A DNA stretch of 64,000 nt from Filimonas lacunae (lineage in GTDB: Bacteria; Bacteroidota; Bacteroidia; Chitinophagales; Chitinophagaceae), in contig NZ_AP017422.1 of NCBI RefSeq assembly GCF_002355595.1, positions 7,568,823-7,632,822 on the forward strand, given 5' to 3'. Within the stretch, counting starts at the first letter, position 1. Each line of letters starts with the position of its first letter. The notes below the pieces were generated by a model. It ran no database searches. It was not told the DNA's origin and worked only from the letters and a program-made list of their open reading frames with translations. Shown piece by piece: positions 27,367 through 37,098 of the stretch. The position numbers and the translations under genes are program-made.

Positions 27367-28518
27367 TTAAACCTTAATGTAAATCTTCTTTTTATCCAAC
27401 AGGTATACAATCAGCCAATAAAAGGCGATCATGACAATAGCGTAAAGCAGTGAGCCATTTTTTAAGTTGGGAGAAACCGGCTTACATACATGTTCGTAAA
27501 ACCATCCGAAAGGGGATAAATATACCGGATGTCCATTTTCGTTTATCCTGTCGGCAATGCGGATGAGATTAAGGATGCGTGGTAAAAAGCCGCTTAATAC
27601 AAAAATGAACAATGGATTTTTGCCAAAGACATCAAAAAAACGAGTGGCAGCGCCTTTATAATTATTGAATTCTATTAGAAAAATAAGGGTGGTTAACGTA
27701 AATATAGCGAGCCCGGTTGTATATAATACATAACTGCTTGTCCATATCTTTTTGTTTAGCGGGAAGGCTGTACTCCAGCATAAACCAGCTAATGTAAGTA
27801 ATACAGCTGTGATAAAAAGCCTGCTAAGCAACTCATAGCTTTTACCTTTTTGTTGAATATATTGTCCAACGAGGTAGCCAAAAATAACTTGAACAATGGC
27901 GGGCAGTGTACTGGTTAATCCTTCAGGGTCGAATGGAACCCCTTCGCCTTTATACATATGGTTGCTGCCTAAAAGCTGTAAATCAATGCGGGTGCCAAAA
28001 TAGCCTTCCAGACTGTAGGGACTCCCTGAAGCGCTCAGCCAGAAACAGAGAAACCAATATGTCATGAGAAAAATTGCTCCTGTAACAAATGCCCCTCTTG
28101 TTTTTCCAAAATACACAATCAAACTGGCTAAAAAGTAACACAGGGCAATGCGTTGCAGTACACCCATAATCCGGATTTCATTCCAGGGTTTAACCACGAG
28201 TAGTCCTTCATTCCATTTTACAAAAGGGCTCCAGTTTAAGAAAAGACCTATAGCAAAGATCAATAAGGTACGTTTGATTACTTTTTTCAAAAAAATAGAA
28301 GTGCCAACCTGCTCAAAGCGGGGCATTACAAATGACATGGCATTTCCTACTGCAAAAAGGAAAAAAGGAAAAACCAGATCTGTGGGGGTACAACCATGCC
28401 AGGCAGCATGATCAAGAGGAGCATAAATATATGACCATGAACCAGGGTTATTAACAAGAATCATAAGAGCAACAGTGGCTCCGCGGAATACATCAAGAGA
28501 ATAATAACGATTGTTCAT
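27367..28518 (-). CDS. HGSNAT/YeiB-type membrane acyltransferase
   Basis: About 383 residues from ATG 28518, with some ten membrane segments. The start YYSLDVFRGATVALMILVNN and the HAAWHGCTPTDLVFPFFLF stretch are hallmarks of heparan-alpha-glucosaminide N-acetyltransferase-like proteins (DUF5009 group). Such enzymes pass acetyl groups across the membrane onto amino sugars. Here it may acetylate a glucosamine unit of the exopolysaccharide or a recycled wall sugar. It is upstream of, and in the same direction as, the barrel gene. Confidence 0.82.
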   Translation of the reverse strand: MNNRYYSLDVFRGATVALMILVNNPGSWSYIYAPLDHAAWHGCTPTDLVFPFFLFAVGNAMSFVMPRFEQVGTSIFLKKVIKRTLLIFAIGLFLNWSPFVKWNEGLLVVKPWNEIRIMGVLQRIALCYFLASLIVYFGKTRGAFVTGAIFLMTYWFLCFWLSASGSPYSLEGYFGTRIDLQLLGSNHMYKGEGVPFDPEGLTSTLPAIVQVIFGYLVGQYIQQKGKSYELLSRLFITAVLLTLAGLCWSTAFPLNKKIWTSSYVLYTTGLAIFTLTTLIFLIEFNNYKGAATRFFDVFGKNPLFIFVLSGFLPRILNLIRIADRINENGHPVYLSPFGWFYEHVCKPVSPNLKNGSLLYAIVMIAFYWLIVYLLDKKKIYIKV

Positions 28519-28588
28519 GGGCAAAAACATTCTGTTTCATCTGCTTAGAAAGCCTTCTAAAAAAGATAACAAGATACCAAAATCCCTC

Positions 28589-28596
28589 TATATTTG
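28589..28596 (+). promoter_or_regulatory. Candidate -7 element upstream of the polysaccharide export gene
   Basis: TATATTTG is a perfect match to the Bacteroidota TAnnTTTG -7 consensus. It lies about 185 bp before the Wza-like start. No TTTG lies at the expected -33 spacing, and a second match (28758-28765) is nearer the start, so assignment is uncertain. Confidence 0.3.
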
Positions 28597-28781
28597 CGAC
28601 GATTTCATATCTGCTGCATTTGTCCCCCCTTTTGAATGAATAGTATCACTTCTTGAATGTAGCTATTTGGAGTCAAAAACCTTATCAGGCAATAATATTG
28701 CTGTGACTGAGGTAGCGAAGCTATTTCAGATAGTTCTTAGACAACACCATTATCCTATATTTTTGCTCTTTTAGTTGGAAT

Positions 28782-31223
28782 ATGATGAATATTAAACAAT
28801 GTATACGCATCGCATTGCTATGTGCTTTTTTGTCAGGCGTAGGCTATGTAAATGCTCAGGATCTGTTAAAAAAGAATGATTTAAGCCAGGTAAAGGCAGA
28901 TCAGCTGTCCGATGCTGAGATTGCTAAATTTTCTCAGCAACTGCAATCGTCAGGTTTAACCATTGAGCAGGCTGAGCAAATTGCTTTGGCAAAAGGGATG
29001 CCGGCTACTGAGATTAATAAACTAAAACAACGTTTGCAAACGCCAGGAACTACAAGTGGTTCTGTCAAAAGCACCAGTAATAATGGAAGTGCAGATCGTT
29101 CGGCTAATAGTAGTGAGTTTACTGCTAAAAAAGAGGATGGCAAACCTGTTGATACCCGCATTTTCGGTTCTGAGCTTTTCAGTAATGCAACCCTGAGTTT
29201 TGAACCAAATTTGAAAATTGCCACTCCTATGAATTATGAATTAGGAGTGGATGATCAGATTCAGATAGTAGTGTATGGAGTGCAGGAAACCAGCATGGAT
29301 ATTACCATTTCTCCTGAAGGAGTAGCCAATATCCCTAACGTTGGGCAGGTAAAATTATTAGGATTGACAATTGAAGCTGCTACCCAACGGATAAAACAGG
29401 CCATGAGTAGTACTGTTTATCCAACTTTACGTTCTGGCACTTCTAAATTGTCTGTTAGTTTATCAAGGATCAGAAGTATCAGAGTGACTATTATTGGTAG
29501 CAGCCGGCCGGGTAATTATACGCTATCTTCTTTGTCTACCGTTTTTAATGCCTTATATGCATGTGGTGGACCTGCGGACTTTGGGAGCTATCGCGAAATT
29601 GAATTAATCAGGAATAATAAAGTAGATCGCAAAGTTGATTTGTATCACTTCCTGATCAATGGTGATCAAAGTGACAATGTGCGTTTGAAAGACAATGACG
29701 TTATCAGAATTCCGGTGTATAAAAAAAGAGTTGAACTGAAAGGACAGGTAAAACGGCAAGGTATATTTGAATTGCTACCAGGGGAAACTTTTGACACATT
29801 ATTACAATATGCCTCAGGTTTTACAGACACTGCATACAGAGCCTCAGTAAAAGTAACGCAGTTAACCAGCAGAGAAAAAAGTGTAAAAGATATTGAGGCC
29901 GCTGAATATGCATCCTATATTCCTCAAACCGGGGACCTATTTGTGGTAGCAAAGCTTTTAAGCCGGTTTGCTAACAGGGTAAACATTACGGGGGCCGTTT
30001 TTCGTCAAGGCTATTTTGAATTAACAGCTGGAATGAGTGTGGCTGATCTGATACGGAAAGCTGATGGCTTAAAGGAAGACGCATATGTAGCCCGCGCACA
30101 GCTGGTACGGCTTAAGGAAGACCTGACCAAAGAGTTATTGCCTTTTGATGTAAAGCTAGCACTTAATAATGATCCGGCACATAATCTGAAGTTAAAGCGT
30201 GAAGATGAAGTGATTGTCACTTCTGTTTTCGATTTAAGGGATGAATATAAAATTACTATTCAGGGAGAAATACGGGCACCTGGTGAGTACATGTTTATTG
30301 ACAGTTTATCACTGAAAGACCTAGTGATTCTTGCTGGTGGCCTTACAGATGCAGCACAACCTAAGAGAGTTGAGGTTGCCCGTTTGTTAAAAAGAGACAC
30401 TTTAACAGCCCAGGATGAGCGGGCCAGCGAAATATTCGAGATCATTACTGGAGACGACTTGTCTGCTGCTTCTCATAATATGCAGTTAAAGCCATTTGAT
30501 GTAGTAACAATCAGAAGAAAACCGGGCTACATGTTGCTGCAATCCGTAAATGTAGGTGGGCAAGTGCAATATCCCGGACCTTATGTAATGTCTGCCAGGT
30601 CTGAAAAAGTGAGTGATCTCGTGCAACGTGCGGGAGGTTTTACTCCAGAAGCTTACCTTGCTGCATCGTACATAAAGAGATTTAACTCTGAGATGGATAA
30701 AGATATTAAGCGTGAAAAAGTAAATAAGATTCAGACTAATATGAAGGACACTACCAAGGCTGTTCTTACAGATATAGATAGAAGCTTTGACCAGATTCCT
30801 TTAAATATGGAGTACATTATGGCTCACCCGGGATCTACAGAAGACTTAGTGCTAAAGCCTGGAGATGAGTTAGTGGTGCCCAAATTTGATGCTCAGGTTC
30901 GTATTAGCGGAAGTGTATTAGTACCAACACAAATTCCTTTTGACAGAAGTTACAATGTAAGAGACTATCTGTCAGCTGCCGGAGGTACATCCGATTATGC
31001 GAGAAGAGGAAAAATTTATGTATTGTACCCCAATGGTAAAGCAGCAACTACCAAACATTTCTTAGGATTCAGGAACTTTCCCAAAGTAATGCCGGGTGCA
31101 GAAGTAGTGGTTCCTAAAAAGCGTGAAAAGAAAGGACTTTCTACTGGTGAAACCATTGGTATAGCCAGCGCACTTGCTTCATTGGCGGGCGTTGTTATTG
31201 CCGTTGTCAATTTGTCTAAGTAA
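28782..31223 (+). CDS. Wza-like polysaccharide export outer-membrane protein with repeated SLBB domains
   Basis: An 813-residue secreted protein with a signal peptide ending VNAQ near residue 25, a Gln/Ser-rich spacer, a polysaccharide-export (Poly_export) domain (about 150-240) and then several SLBB-type domains. Recurrent strand-turn motifs such as VELKGQVKRQGIFELLPGE, VNITGAVFRQGYFEL and VNVGGQVQYPGPYVM mark the repeats. A single hydrophobic segment near the C terminus (SALASLAGVVIAVV) may anchor it. It forms the export channel with the following Wzz protein. The length is larger than E. coli Wza, as is common in this phylum. Confidence 0.9.
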   Translation: MMNIKQCIRIALLCAFLSGVGYVNAQDLLKKNDLSQVKADQLSDAEIAKFSQQLQSSGLTIEQAEQIALAKGMPATEINKLKQRLQTPGTTSGSVKSTSNNGSADRSANSSEFTAKKEDGKPVDTRIFGSELFSNATLSFEPNLKIATPMNYELGVDDQIQIVVYGVQETSMDITISPEGVANIPNVGQVKLLGLTIEAATQRIKQAMSSTVYPTLRSGTSKLSVSLSRIRSIRVTIIGSSRPGNYTLSSLSTVFNALYACGGPADFGSYREIELIRNNKVDRKVDLYHFLINGDQSDNVRLKDNDVIRIPVYKKRVELKGQVKRQGIFELLPGETFDTLLQYASGFTDTAYRASVKVTQLTSREKSVKDIEAAEYASYIPQTGDLFVVAKLLSRFANRVNITGAVFRQGYFELTAGMSVADLIRKADGLKEDAYVARAQLVRLKEDLTKELLPFDVKLALNNDPAHNLKLKREDEVIVTSVFDLRDEYKITIQGEIRAPGEYMFIDSLSLKDLVILAGGLTDAAQPKRVEVARLLKRDTLTAQDERASEIFEIITGDDLSAASHNMQLKPFDVVTIRRKPGYMLLQSVNVGGQVQYPGPYVMSARSEKVSDLVQRAGGFTPEAYLAASYIKRFNSEMDKDIKREKVNKIQTNMKDTTKAVLTDIDRSFDQIPLNMEYIMAHPGSTEDLVLKPGDELVVPKFDAQVRISGSVLVPTQIPFDRSYNVRDYLSAAGGTSDYARRGKIYVLYPNGKAATTKHFLGFRNFPKVMPGAEVVVPKKREKKGLSTGETIGIASALASLAGVVIAVVNLSK

Positions 31224-31247
31224 AGAATTAAGTTTAATACAATAGGT

Positions 31248-32297
31248 ATGTCTGAGAAGCCCGGCGAGATGTCTTTAAAAGAATTGTTTGGGAAAATAAA
31301 TAGTATAAGAAAGTATTTGTTTTCCAAATGGCTGATAATTGGTGTTATTGGTTTTATGGGGGCGGTAATAGGATTTGTATATGCACTCAATAAAAAACCT
31401 TCCTATAAGGGAACTCTTACTTTTGTATTATCCGGAGGCTCAAAACAGTCAGGAGGTCTAGCTAGTCTTGCAGGCCAGTTTGGATTTGATGTAGGGGGAG
31501 GGGGAAGCAACGGGGCATTTGAAGGTGAAAATATACTTGAACTATTAAAATCAAAGCGAATCATTAAAGGTGCCTTGTTTTATACAGTGCCGGAACGAAA
31601 GAATGTGTTGCTGAATGTAATAGGAGAGGATGGTGGATTTTTTAATAGATGGAAGAATGTGCCGCGAATTAAAACGCTTGTGCCATTTTCACAAAAAGCA
31701 ACTGACATTACGCCTATTCAGGATAGCCTTATTGGAGAGATGTGTGATTTCCTAAATAGAGATTTTCTTCTTATTTCCAAGGTAGATAAGAAACTAAGTT
31801 TTTATTCAGTTTCTACTACATCACCTTATGAAATAATATCTGTGTATCTGACAAAAAGTGTAGTGCAGGAAGCTGCAAAAATGTATATAGATACCAAAAC
31901 AAAAACAGCAAAAGACAATCTGGAAATGCTACAGCATGAGGCCGACAGTCTTCGTGGCAGGTTGTCCGGGACTATTTATTCCACCGCATCCATAGCAGAT
32001 CAGACTTTTAATTTAAATAGTGCATTACAGGTACAACGTGTTCCTATTCAACAAAACCAGATACAGGCTCAGGTGCTGAGTGCAGCTTATGTAGAAGTCG
32101 TTAAAAATCTTGAAGTGGCTAAAATTAGCTTGCAAAGAGAAATGCCGTTATATCAGATTATTGACGAACCTGGGCTACCCTTGACTAGAGTAAGAATGAG
32201 TAAAATGAAAATGGCATTGTCCCTGGGAATTGTATTTTCTATATTAGCTTCTGTTGTGCTGGTAGTGAGAAAAATATTGCAGTCTGTTATTGCTTAA
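31248..32297 (+). CDS. Wzz-type chain-length determinant without kinase domain
   Basis: A 349-residue polysaccharide co-polymerase. It has membrane segments at about 27-47 and 325-345 flanking a periplasmic, partly coiled-coil domain, and a Pro-containing motif before the second segment (DEPGLPLTRVRMSKMK). There is no cytoplasmic BY-kinase domain, so chain-length control is Wzz-like rather than Wzc-like. It starts 24 bp after the export gene and probably partners with it. Confidence 0.88.
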   Translation: MSEKPGEMSLKELFGKINSIRKYLFSKWLIIGVIGFMGAVIGFVYALNKKPSYKGTLTFVLSGGSKQSGGLASLAGQFGFDVGGGGSNGAFEGENILELLKSKRIIKGALFYTVPERKNVLLNVIGEDGGFFNRWKNVPRIKTLVPFSQKATDITPIQDSLIGEMCDFLNRDFLLISKVDKKLSFYSVSTTSPYEIISVYLTKSVVQEAAKMYIDTKTKTAKDNLEMLQHEADSLRGRLSGTIYSTASIADQTFNLNSALQVQRVPIQQNQIQAQVLSAAYVEVVKNLEVAKISLQREMPLYQIIDEPGLPLTRVRMSKMKMALSLGIVFSILASVVLVVRKILQSVIA

Positions 32298-32315
32298 CCT
32301 GTTGAATGTTATAAT

Positions 32316-33779
32316 ATGTCTGCAATTAAAAAAAATATTGTTTACAATACTCTTTTATCCTTATCTCAGGTTTTATTCCCTTTAATTACCTTTCCGTACG
32401 CTTCCAGAATTTTAGGTCCTGGTGGAATTGGCCAGGTTAGCTTTATTGATAGCCTTACCCAATATTTTATATTGTTTGCTTCTGTAGGTATTCCTTTGTA
32501 TGGTGTCAGGGAGATTGCAAAAGTGAAGTCTGATGTTGTTAAAATGAGCAAGCTTTTCTCTGAGCTTATCTTTCTCCATTTGATTACCACTGCAGTATTT
32601 GTAGTTGCTTATATTATTTTATTCTTCGTACTTAAAGACAAAGAAGTCAATGTAAAACTGTTTTATATTGGCATACTTACTTTACTGGGAAACGTTTTTA
32701 TTATTGAGTGGTTTTATCAGGCCCAGGAAAAATTTGATTTTATTACAAAGCGGACGCTATTACTGAGGCTGGTTTTTGTTTGTCTCTTGTTTGCACTGGT
32801 GAAATCCAGCAATGATGTTGTAATTTATTACTCGCTTTTCTTTGGCTTGCAGTTATTAAATGCGATTGTCAACTTTACTTTGTCTTTCAAGTTTCATGTC
32901 AGGTTAATGGTTTCGGGACTTAACCTGAAACAACATATTCGTCCTTTATTATTTCTGACGGCGTGTTCTGTTATAGGGAGTGTATATGTGTTACTGGATA
33001 ATGTTATTTTAGGAATGATCAGCAATAAAGAGTCGGTAGGTTTTTATTCCTCTGCAATAAAAATCACCAAAGTGCCTATATCTATGATTAATGCATTAGG
33101 CTTAGTACTGGTGCCACAGATGTCAGAAGCATTTCATCAGAAAGATTATGAGAAGGTAAAGTATTTCGTTGCTAATTCCTTTCATTACGTGCTTGCATTA
33201 GGTGTGCCTTTATGTATGGGGATTGCCTTAACTGCACCATGGACAGTAAGGCTTATATCCGGAAATTCTTTCCTGCCGTCAATAGCCCTTGTGTATACCA
33301 TGGCTCCTATTGTTATTTTTATAGCACTCAATTGTGTCTTCTTCTTCCAGATTTTCACTCCCGACAATAAGGAGAAAAGCATGTTGGTTATTTTGGTGAT
33401 AAGTGCTTTTATTAGCATTACCATGAACTTGCTTTTAATTCCGCCTTTCCATCACCTGGGTGCAGCTATTACAACTACTGCAACAGAGTTTTCCGTTCTT
33501 TTAATGAGTATGTTTTTTGCGCATAAGTTTTACGGTATTACTATTCAAATGAGTAATTTTTTCAAGCCATTACTGGCGTCGCTGTTGTTTATACCTATAG
33601 TATATACTGTTGGGCATCTTCACATTGCTTACGGTTTACAATTTATAATAGCTGCTGCGGCTTGTGGAATTGCTTACTATGTAATTCAACGTTTTGTTTT
33701 TAAAGATGTTATCATTATAAAAATGGAGCATTTTGCGCTCAACCCGTTTATTAAGAAATTTAAAAGGTCCGTTCAGTAG
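32316..33779 (+). CDS. wzx: Wzx-type lipid-linked oligosaccharide flippase
   Basis: A 487-residue polytopic protein of the MATE/MVF-like polysaccharide transporter family, with about 14 membrane segments. The N terminus NTLLSLSQVLFPLITFPYASRILGPGGIG is the classic start of Wzx flippases. It moves undecaprenyl-linked repeat units to the periplasmic face, where the polymerase (37934-39247) joins them. Confidence 0.92.
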   Translation: MSAIKKNIVYNTLLSLSQVLFPLITFPYASRILGPGGIGQVSFIDSLTQYFILFASVGIPLYGVREIAKVKSDVVKMSKLFSELIFLHLITTAVFVVAYIILFFVLKDKEVNVKLFYIGILTLLGNVFIIEWFYQAQEKFDFITKRTLLLRLVFVCLLFALVKSSNDVVIYYSLFFGLQLLNAIVNFTLSFKFHVRLMVSGLNLKQHIRPLLFLTACSVIGSVYVLLDNVILGMISNKESVGFYSSAIKITKVPISMINALGLVLVPQMSEAFHQKDYEKVKYFVANSFHYVLALGVPLCMGIALTAPWTVRLISGNSFLPSIALVYTMAPIVIFIALNCVFFFQIFTPDNKEKSMLVILVISAFISITMNLLLIPPFHHLGAAITTTATEFSVLLMSMFFAHKFYGITIQMSNFFKPLLASLLFIPIVYTVGHLHIAYGLQFIIAAAACGIAYYVIQRFVFKDVIIIKMEHFALNPFIKKFKRSVQ

Positions 33780-33782
33780 CTT

Positions 33783-34592
33783 ATGTCAGAGATTAAGATT
33801 TCGGCGATGGTTGTAGGTAGAAATGAAAGCAAAAAACTTGACAAGTGCTTTCTGTCGTTGGTTTTTTGTGATGAGATATTATATGCTGATCTTGATTCTA
33901 CCGACAACTCAATAGCTATTGCCAGGTCTTATAATTGTCGGATTTTTGAGTATAAAACATTTGGCCCTTCCTGTGAGTACACTCAAACAGACCTGATAAA
34001 GCAGGTTAAGAATGATTGGGTGATTATGCTGGATCCGGATGAGGAATTGAGCCATGAACTGATACAGCAATTAACACAATGTTTGCCGGAAATAAATAAT
34101 CACGATACTATCGGAGATGTATATGTCCCCTGGCAATTTTATTTTAGCAATAAAAAGCTGAAGGGTACTGTTTGGGGGCATAACAAAGAAAAAGGGATAC
34201 TGATAAATCGTAACAGATACGAAATATTACCCATTACCCATCTGGGACGTAGATTGTTGCCAGGATATACCTCACTCCATCTAAATGCTACAGGAAAGAA
34301 TGTATTGCATCACTATTGGATGGATGACATTCCATCATTTTTGAAAAAGCATGCTAAATATCTGAAGGATGATGGGCGGGACAGATATACAATGGGCCAG
34401 CGTATATCAATGGCAGGTGTATTATATAATGTCTTTTATCAGTTTGTATTATGTTATTTTATTCAGAAAGGATACAAAGATGGCTGGAGAGGTGTTTTTT
34501 TGTCTTTTTTCTGGACCTACTACAGCACGCGTTCCAATATTTCTTTGTACAGGATTGCGAGAGCCAAAACCACATCAGATGCAAAGAATTAA
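33783..34592 (+). CDS. GT2-family glycosyltransferase
   Basis: A 269-residue GT-A-type enzyme of the WaaE/KdtX-like group. The nucleotide-binding start ISAMVVGRNESKKLDKC, the divergent ADLDSTDNS motif and the MLDPDEE DxD-type motif are seen. It begins 3 bp after the flippase stop and overlaps the next gene by 14 bp. Acceptor and sugar are unknown. Confidence 0.88.
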   Translation: MSEIKISAMVVGRNESKKLDKCFLSLVFCDEILYADLDSTDNSIAIARSYNCRIFEYKTFGPSCEYTQTDLIKQVKNDWVIMLDPDEELSHELIQQLTQCLPEINNHDTIGDVYVPWQFYFSNKKLKGTVWGHNKEKGILINRNRYEILPITHLGRRLLPGYTSLHLNATGKNVLHHYWMDDIPSFLKKHAKYLKDDGRDRYTMGQRISMAGVLYNVFYQFVLCYFIQKGYKDGWRGVFLSFFWTYYSTRSNISLYRIARAKTTSDAKN

Positions 34593-35550
34593 TATCATTA
34601 AGTCAGATGCTACGGAGAGCTACTATGACTGTTTTGATGAGTTTGAAAAAACGATTGTAGCAGATCAACGATTTCATGTGAATTTTCGAACCACTAAAGC
34701 TACCGGGATAAAGCTGTATTTACTGAAAATTGCGGTGAAGTTGGGAGTCTCTTTCAGATGGCGATCTGGTGGTAAGCGCATTCGTTTTGCTATGTTGATG
34801 GGTGCTTCTTTTGATAAGTTATTTCCTGCTTATTGGTGGAAAGGAGACAATTATGTTTATATGTATGATGCCTGGCCCCGCTTTCTTCCATACATTATAA
34901 AATCGTGTAAGGCGCTCAATATTAAAACCATCTTTTTTTCATCTCATAAAAGCGCAGAGTATTTTAATAAGCAGGCAAGTGGTATAAACGCTTACTGGAT
35001 TCCGGAAGGGATTCATGTACAGGAATACAAGTGGCGTAATTACAACGATAAAAATATTGATGTACTGGAGTTTGGTAGAAAATATGATATGTATCATAAT
35101 GCAATAGCTCCGGCACTGGAACTGGAAAGCAGGGTACACCTTTATGAGAAAGTGAAAGGGCAGGTAGTATTTCAAACAAGAGCAGATTTTATTGATGCAC
35201 TAAGCAGGGCAAAAATTTCCGTTTGTGTACCTTCTAATATTACTAATCCGGAAAGGGCGGAAGATATTTCTTCTATGACATTGCGTTATTTGCAGTCTAT
35301 GGTTTCCAAATGTCTGATTGTGGGAGTGTTGCCGGAAGAAATGAAAGAGTTGTTTAATTATTGCCCGATAATAGAAATAGAAGAGGGAAGATATGCTGAG
35401 CAGATTGTGGAGGTGTTAAACAATTATGACCAATATATTCCTTTGATTGAAAAAAACTACCAGGCTGTAACTGAGTCGCATACATGGGATTGCAGACTAA
35501 CAGATATATATAAGATTATTACTACAGAAAACAGAAACGTTGTATGTTAA
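34579..35550 (+). CDS. GT-B-type glycosyltransferase
   Basis: About 323 residues from ATG 34579; the longer frame starting at 34369 only reads the previous gene in another frame. The C-terminal half has the shape of glycosyl transferases group 1: an EFGRKYD segment, a CVPSNITNPERAEDISSMTLRYLQ donor-binding region and a following GVLPEEMKEL. Sugar specificity is unknown. It overlaps the upstream and downstream genes, indicating a tight operon. Confidence 0.8.
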   Translation: MQRINIIKSDATESYYDCFDEFEKTIVADQRFHVNFRTTKATGIKLYLLKIAVKLGVSFRWRSGGKRIRFAMLMGASFDKLFPAYWWKGDNYVYMYDAWPRFLPYIIKSCKALNIKTIFFSSHKSAEYFNKQASGINAYWIPEGIHVQEYKWRNYNDKNIDVLEFGRKYDMYHNAIAPALELESRVHLYEKVKGQVVFQTRADFIDALSRAKISVCVPSNITNPERAEDISSMTLRYLQSMVSKCLIVGVLPEEMKELFNYCPIIEIEEGRYAEQIVEVLNNYDQYIPLIEKNYQAVTESHTWDCRLTDIYKIITTENRNVVC

Positions 35551-36272
35551 CAGAACCATTAGTTTCTATTATTACTGTTGTTTATAATAGTGAAAAAACC
35601 TTAGAACAAACTTTGCAGTCGGTTTGTGAACAAACTTATAAGAACATTGAATATATAGTTATTGACGGGGGGTCTAGTGATGGTACTGTAGATATTATAA
35701 AAAAGTATTCTTCTGACATTGCTTACTGGATAAGTGAGAAAGATGGCGGTATATATTATGCCTTTAATAAGGCGCTGGCAATGGCTAAAGGCGAACTGAT
35801 TGGCATTATTAATAGTGATGACTGGTACGAGAAAAATGCGGTTGAATGTGTTGTAAAGGAATATCTGCTTTGTAAGGGAGGAGATGTTTTTCATGGCTTA
35901 TTACGGTTTATAGGTGAAGGAGATAAGCCTGACTCTGTGGTGGGACATTATCATACTTTTTTGTCTAATGGAATGATTGAACATCCCACCTGTTTTGTAA
36001 AAAAAAGTTTATACGATTCAATAGGCCACTTCGACACGATGTACCGTTCGGCTGCTGATTATGAATTTATGCAAAGAGCGAGAAAAGCAGGCGCCCGGTT
36101 TGTTTTTGTTACGCAATTGTTAGCCAATTTTCGGCGCGGAGGAATTTCTGATTCTGAAGTTGGGTTCCTGGAAGAGTTAGCTATTAAACGGCGTTATGGT
36201 GTTATTTCAAAGCTGAAGTATATCAAGTGGAAGCTATTTGTGAAGGTGCGCAAATATTTACAATCAAACTAA
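35544..36272 (+). CDS. GT2-family glycosyltransferase
   Basis: A 242-residue GT-A enzyme with the start VSIITVVYNSEKTLEQTLQS, the VIDGGSSDGTVDII motif and the metal-binding NSDDWY. It overlaps the previous gene by 7 bp. The WcaA-like small size suggests a single side-chain or backbone sugar addition; specificity is not readable. Confidence 0.9.
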   Translation: MLTEPLVSIITVVYNSEKTLEQTLQSVCEQTYKNIEYIVIDGGSSDGTVDIIKKYSSDIAYWISEKDGGIYYAFNKALAMAKGELIGIINSDDWYEKNAVECVVKEYLLCKGGDVFHGLLRFIGEGDKPDSVVGHYHTFLSNGMIEHPTCFVKKSLYDSIGHFDTMYRSAADYEFMQRARKAGARFVFVTQLLANFRRGGISDSEVGFLEELAIKRRYGVISKLKYIKWKLFVKVRKYLQSN

Positions 36273-36283
36273 ACAGGTATTGA

Positions 36284-37093
36284 ATGGGGGAGCCATTGGT
36301 TTCTGTTATAATTCCCTGCTATAATCAAGGGAGATATATTGATGAAACAGTTAAAAGTGTGTTAGAACAAACATTTACAAATTTCCAGATCATTGTGGTG
36401 GATGATGGATCTACAGATTTGTACACTCAACAGATATTAAAGGGGAAAAGCTGGCCTAAAACTACAATAGTACATATTCCTAACGGCGGTGTGGCAAATG
36501 CCAGAAACACTGCTATCAGAATGGCTACAGGTAAATATATTTTGCCTTTAGATGGTGATGATAAAATAGCCCCTTCGTATCTGGAAAAGGCTGTGAGGGT
36601 GTTAGAAGAAGATGATACGGTGATGGTAGTTACCACCCTTGTTCATTTTTTTGGAAGAAGGAATCGACCGTATCACTTGCCGGAATATTCGCTGGAACAT
36701 TTGATGGGGCAGAACCTGCTTGTTTGTACTTCCATGTTTCGGAAACTCGATTTTGAGCGAACAGGCGGATTTGACAGCAATATGCGGGAAGGACTTGAAG
36801 ACTGGGACTTCTGGCTTAAGATGCTAAAGGAGGGAGGGCGTGTACATCGGATAAATGAAGTGTTATTTTATTACAGGTTAAGAAGGCAGTCGAGAAACAA
36901 TGCTATGTCAATAGACCAGCAACAGCGACTACGCTATCAAATTTATAATAACCATAGAGAACTGTTTGCGGAGCATTTTTTTAATCCTATGTATTCGTTT
37001 GAATATGTAAACCTCGCATATTCCAAGGAATATAGGCTAGGCAAATTATTATTAACACCCGTAAGGCGGCTTCTTGACTTGTTTAAACTTTAG
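36284..37093 (+). CDS. GT2-family glycosyltransferase
   Basis: A 269-residue GT-A enzyme: VSVIIPCYNQGRYIDETVKS, VVDDGSTD and a DGDDKI metal-binding motif, with a GLEDWDFWLKM acceptor-side motif typical of the family. The neighbouring glycosyltransferase genes are spaced by only a few bases. The acceptor sugar is unknown. Confidence 0.9.
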   Translation: MGEPLVSVIIPCYNQGRYIDETVKSVLEQTFTNFQIIVVDDGSTDLYTQQILKGKSWPKTTIVHIPNGGVANARNTAIRMATGKYILPLDGDDKIAPSYLEKAVRVLEEDDTVMVVTTLVHFFGRRNRPYHLPEYSLEHLMGQNLLVCTSMFRKLDFERTGGFDSNMREGLEDWDFWLKMLKEGGRVHRINEVLFYYRLRRQSRNNAMSIDQQQRLRYQIYNNHRELFAEHFFNPMYSFEYVNLAYSKEYRLGKLLLTPVRRLLDLFKL

Positions 37094-37098
37094 GATTA

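Noticed and set aside
34369-34578. Upstream extension of the GT-B glycosyltransferase
   Set aside because: It only reads the preceding GT2 gene in another frame; the homologous part begins at 34579.
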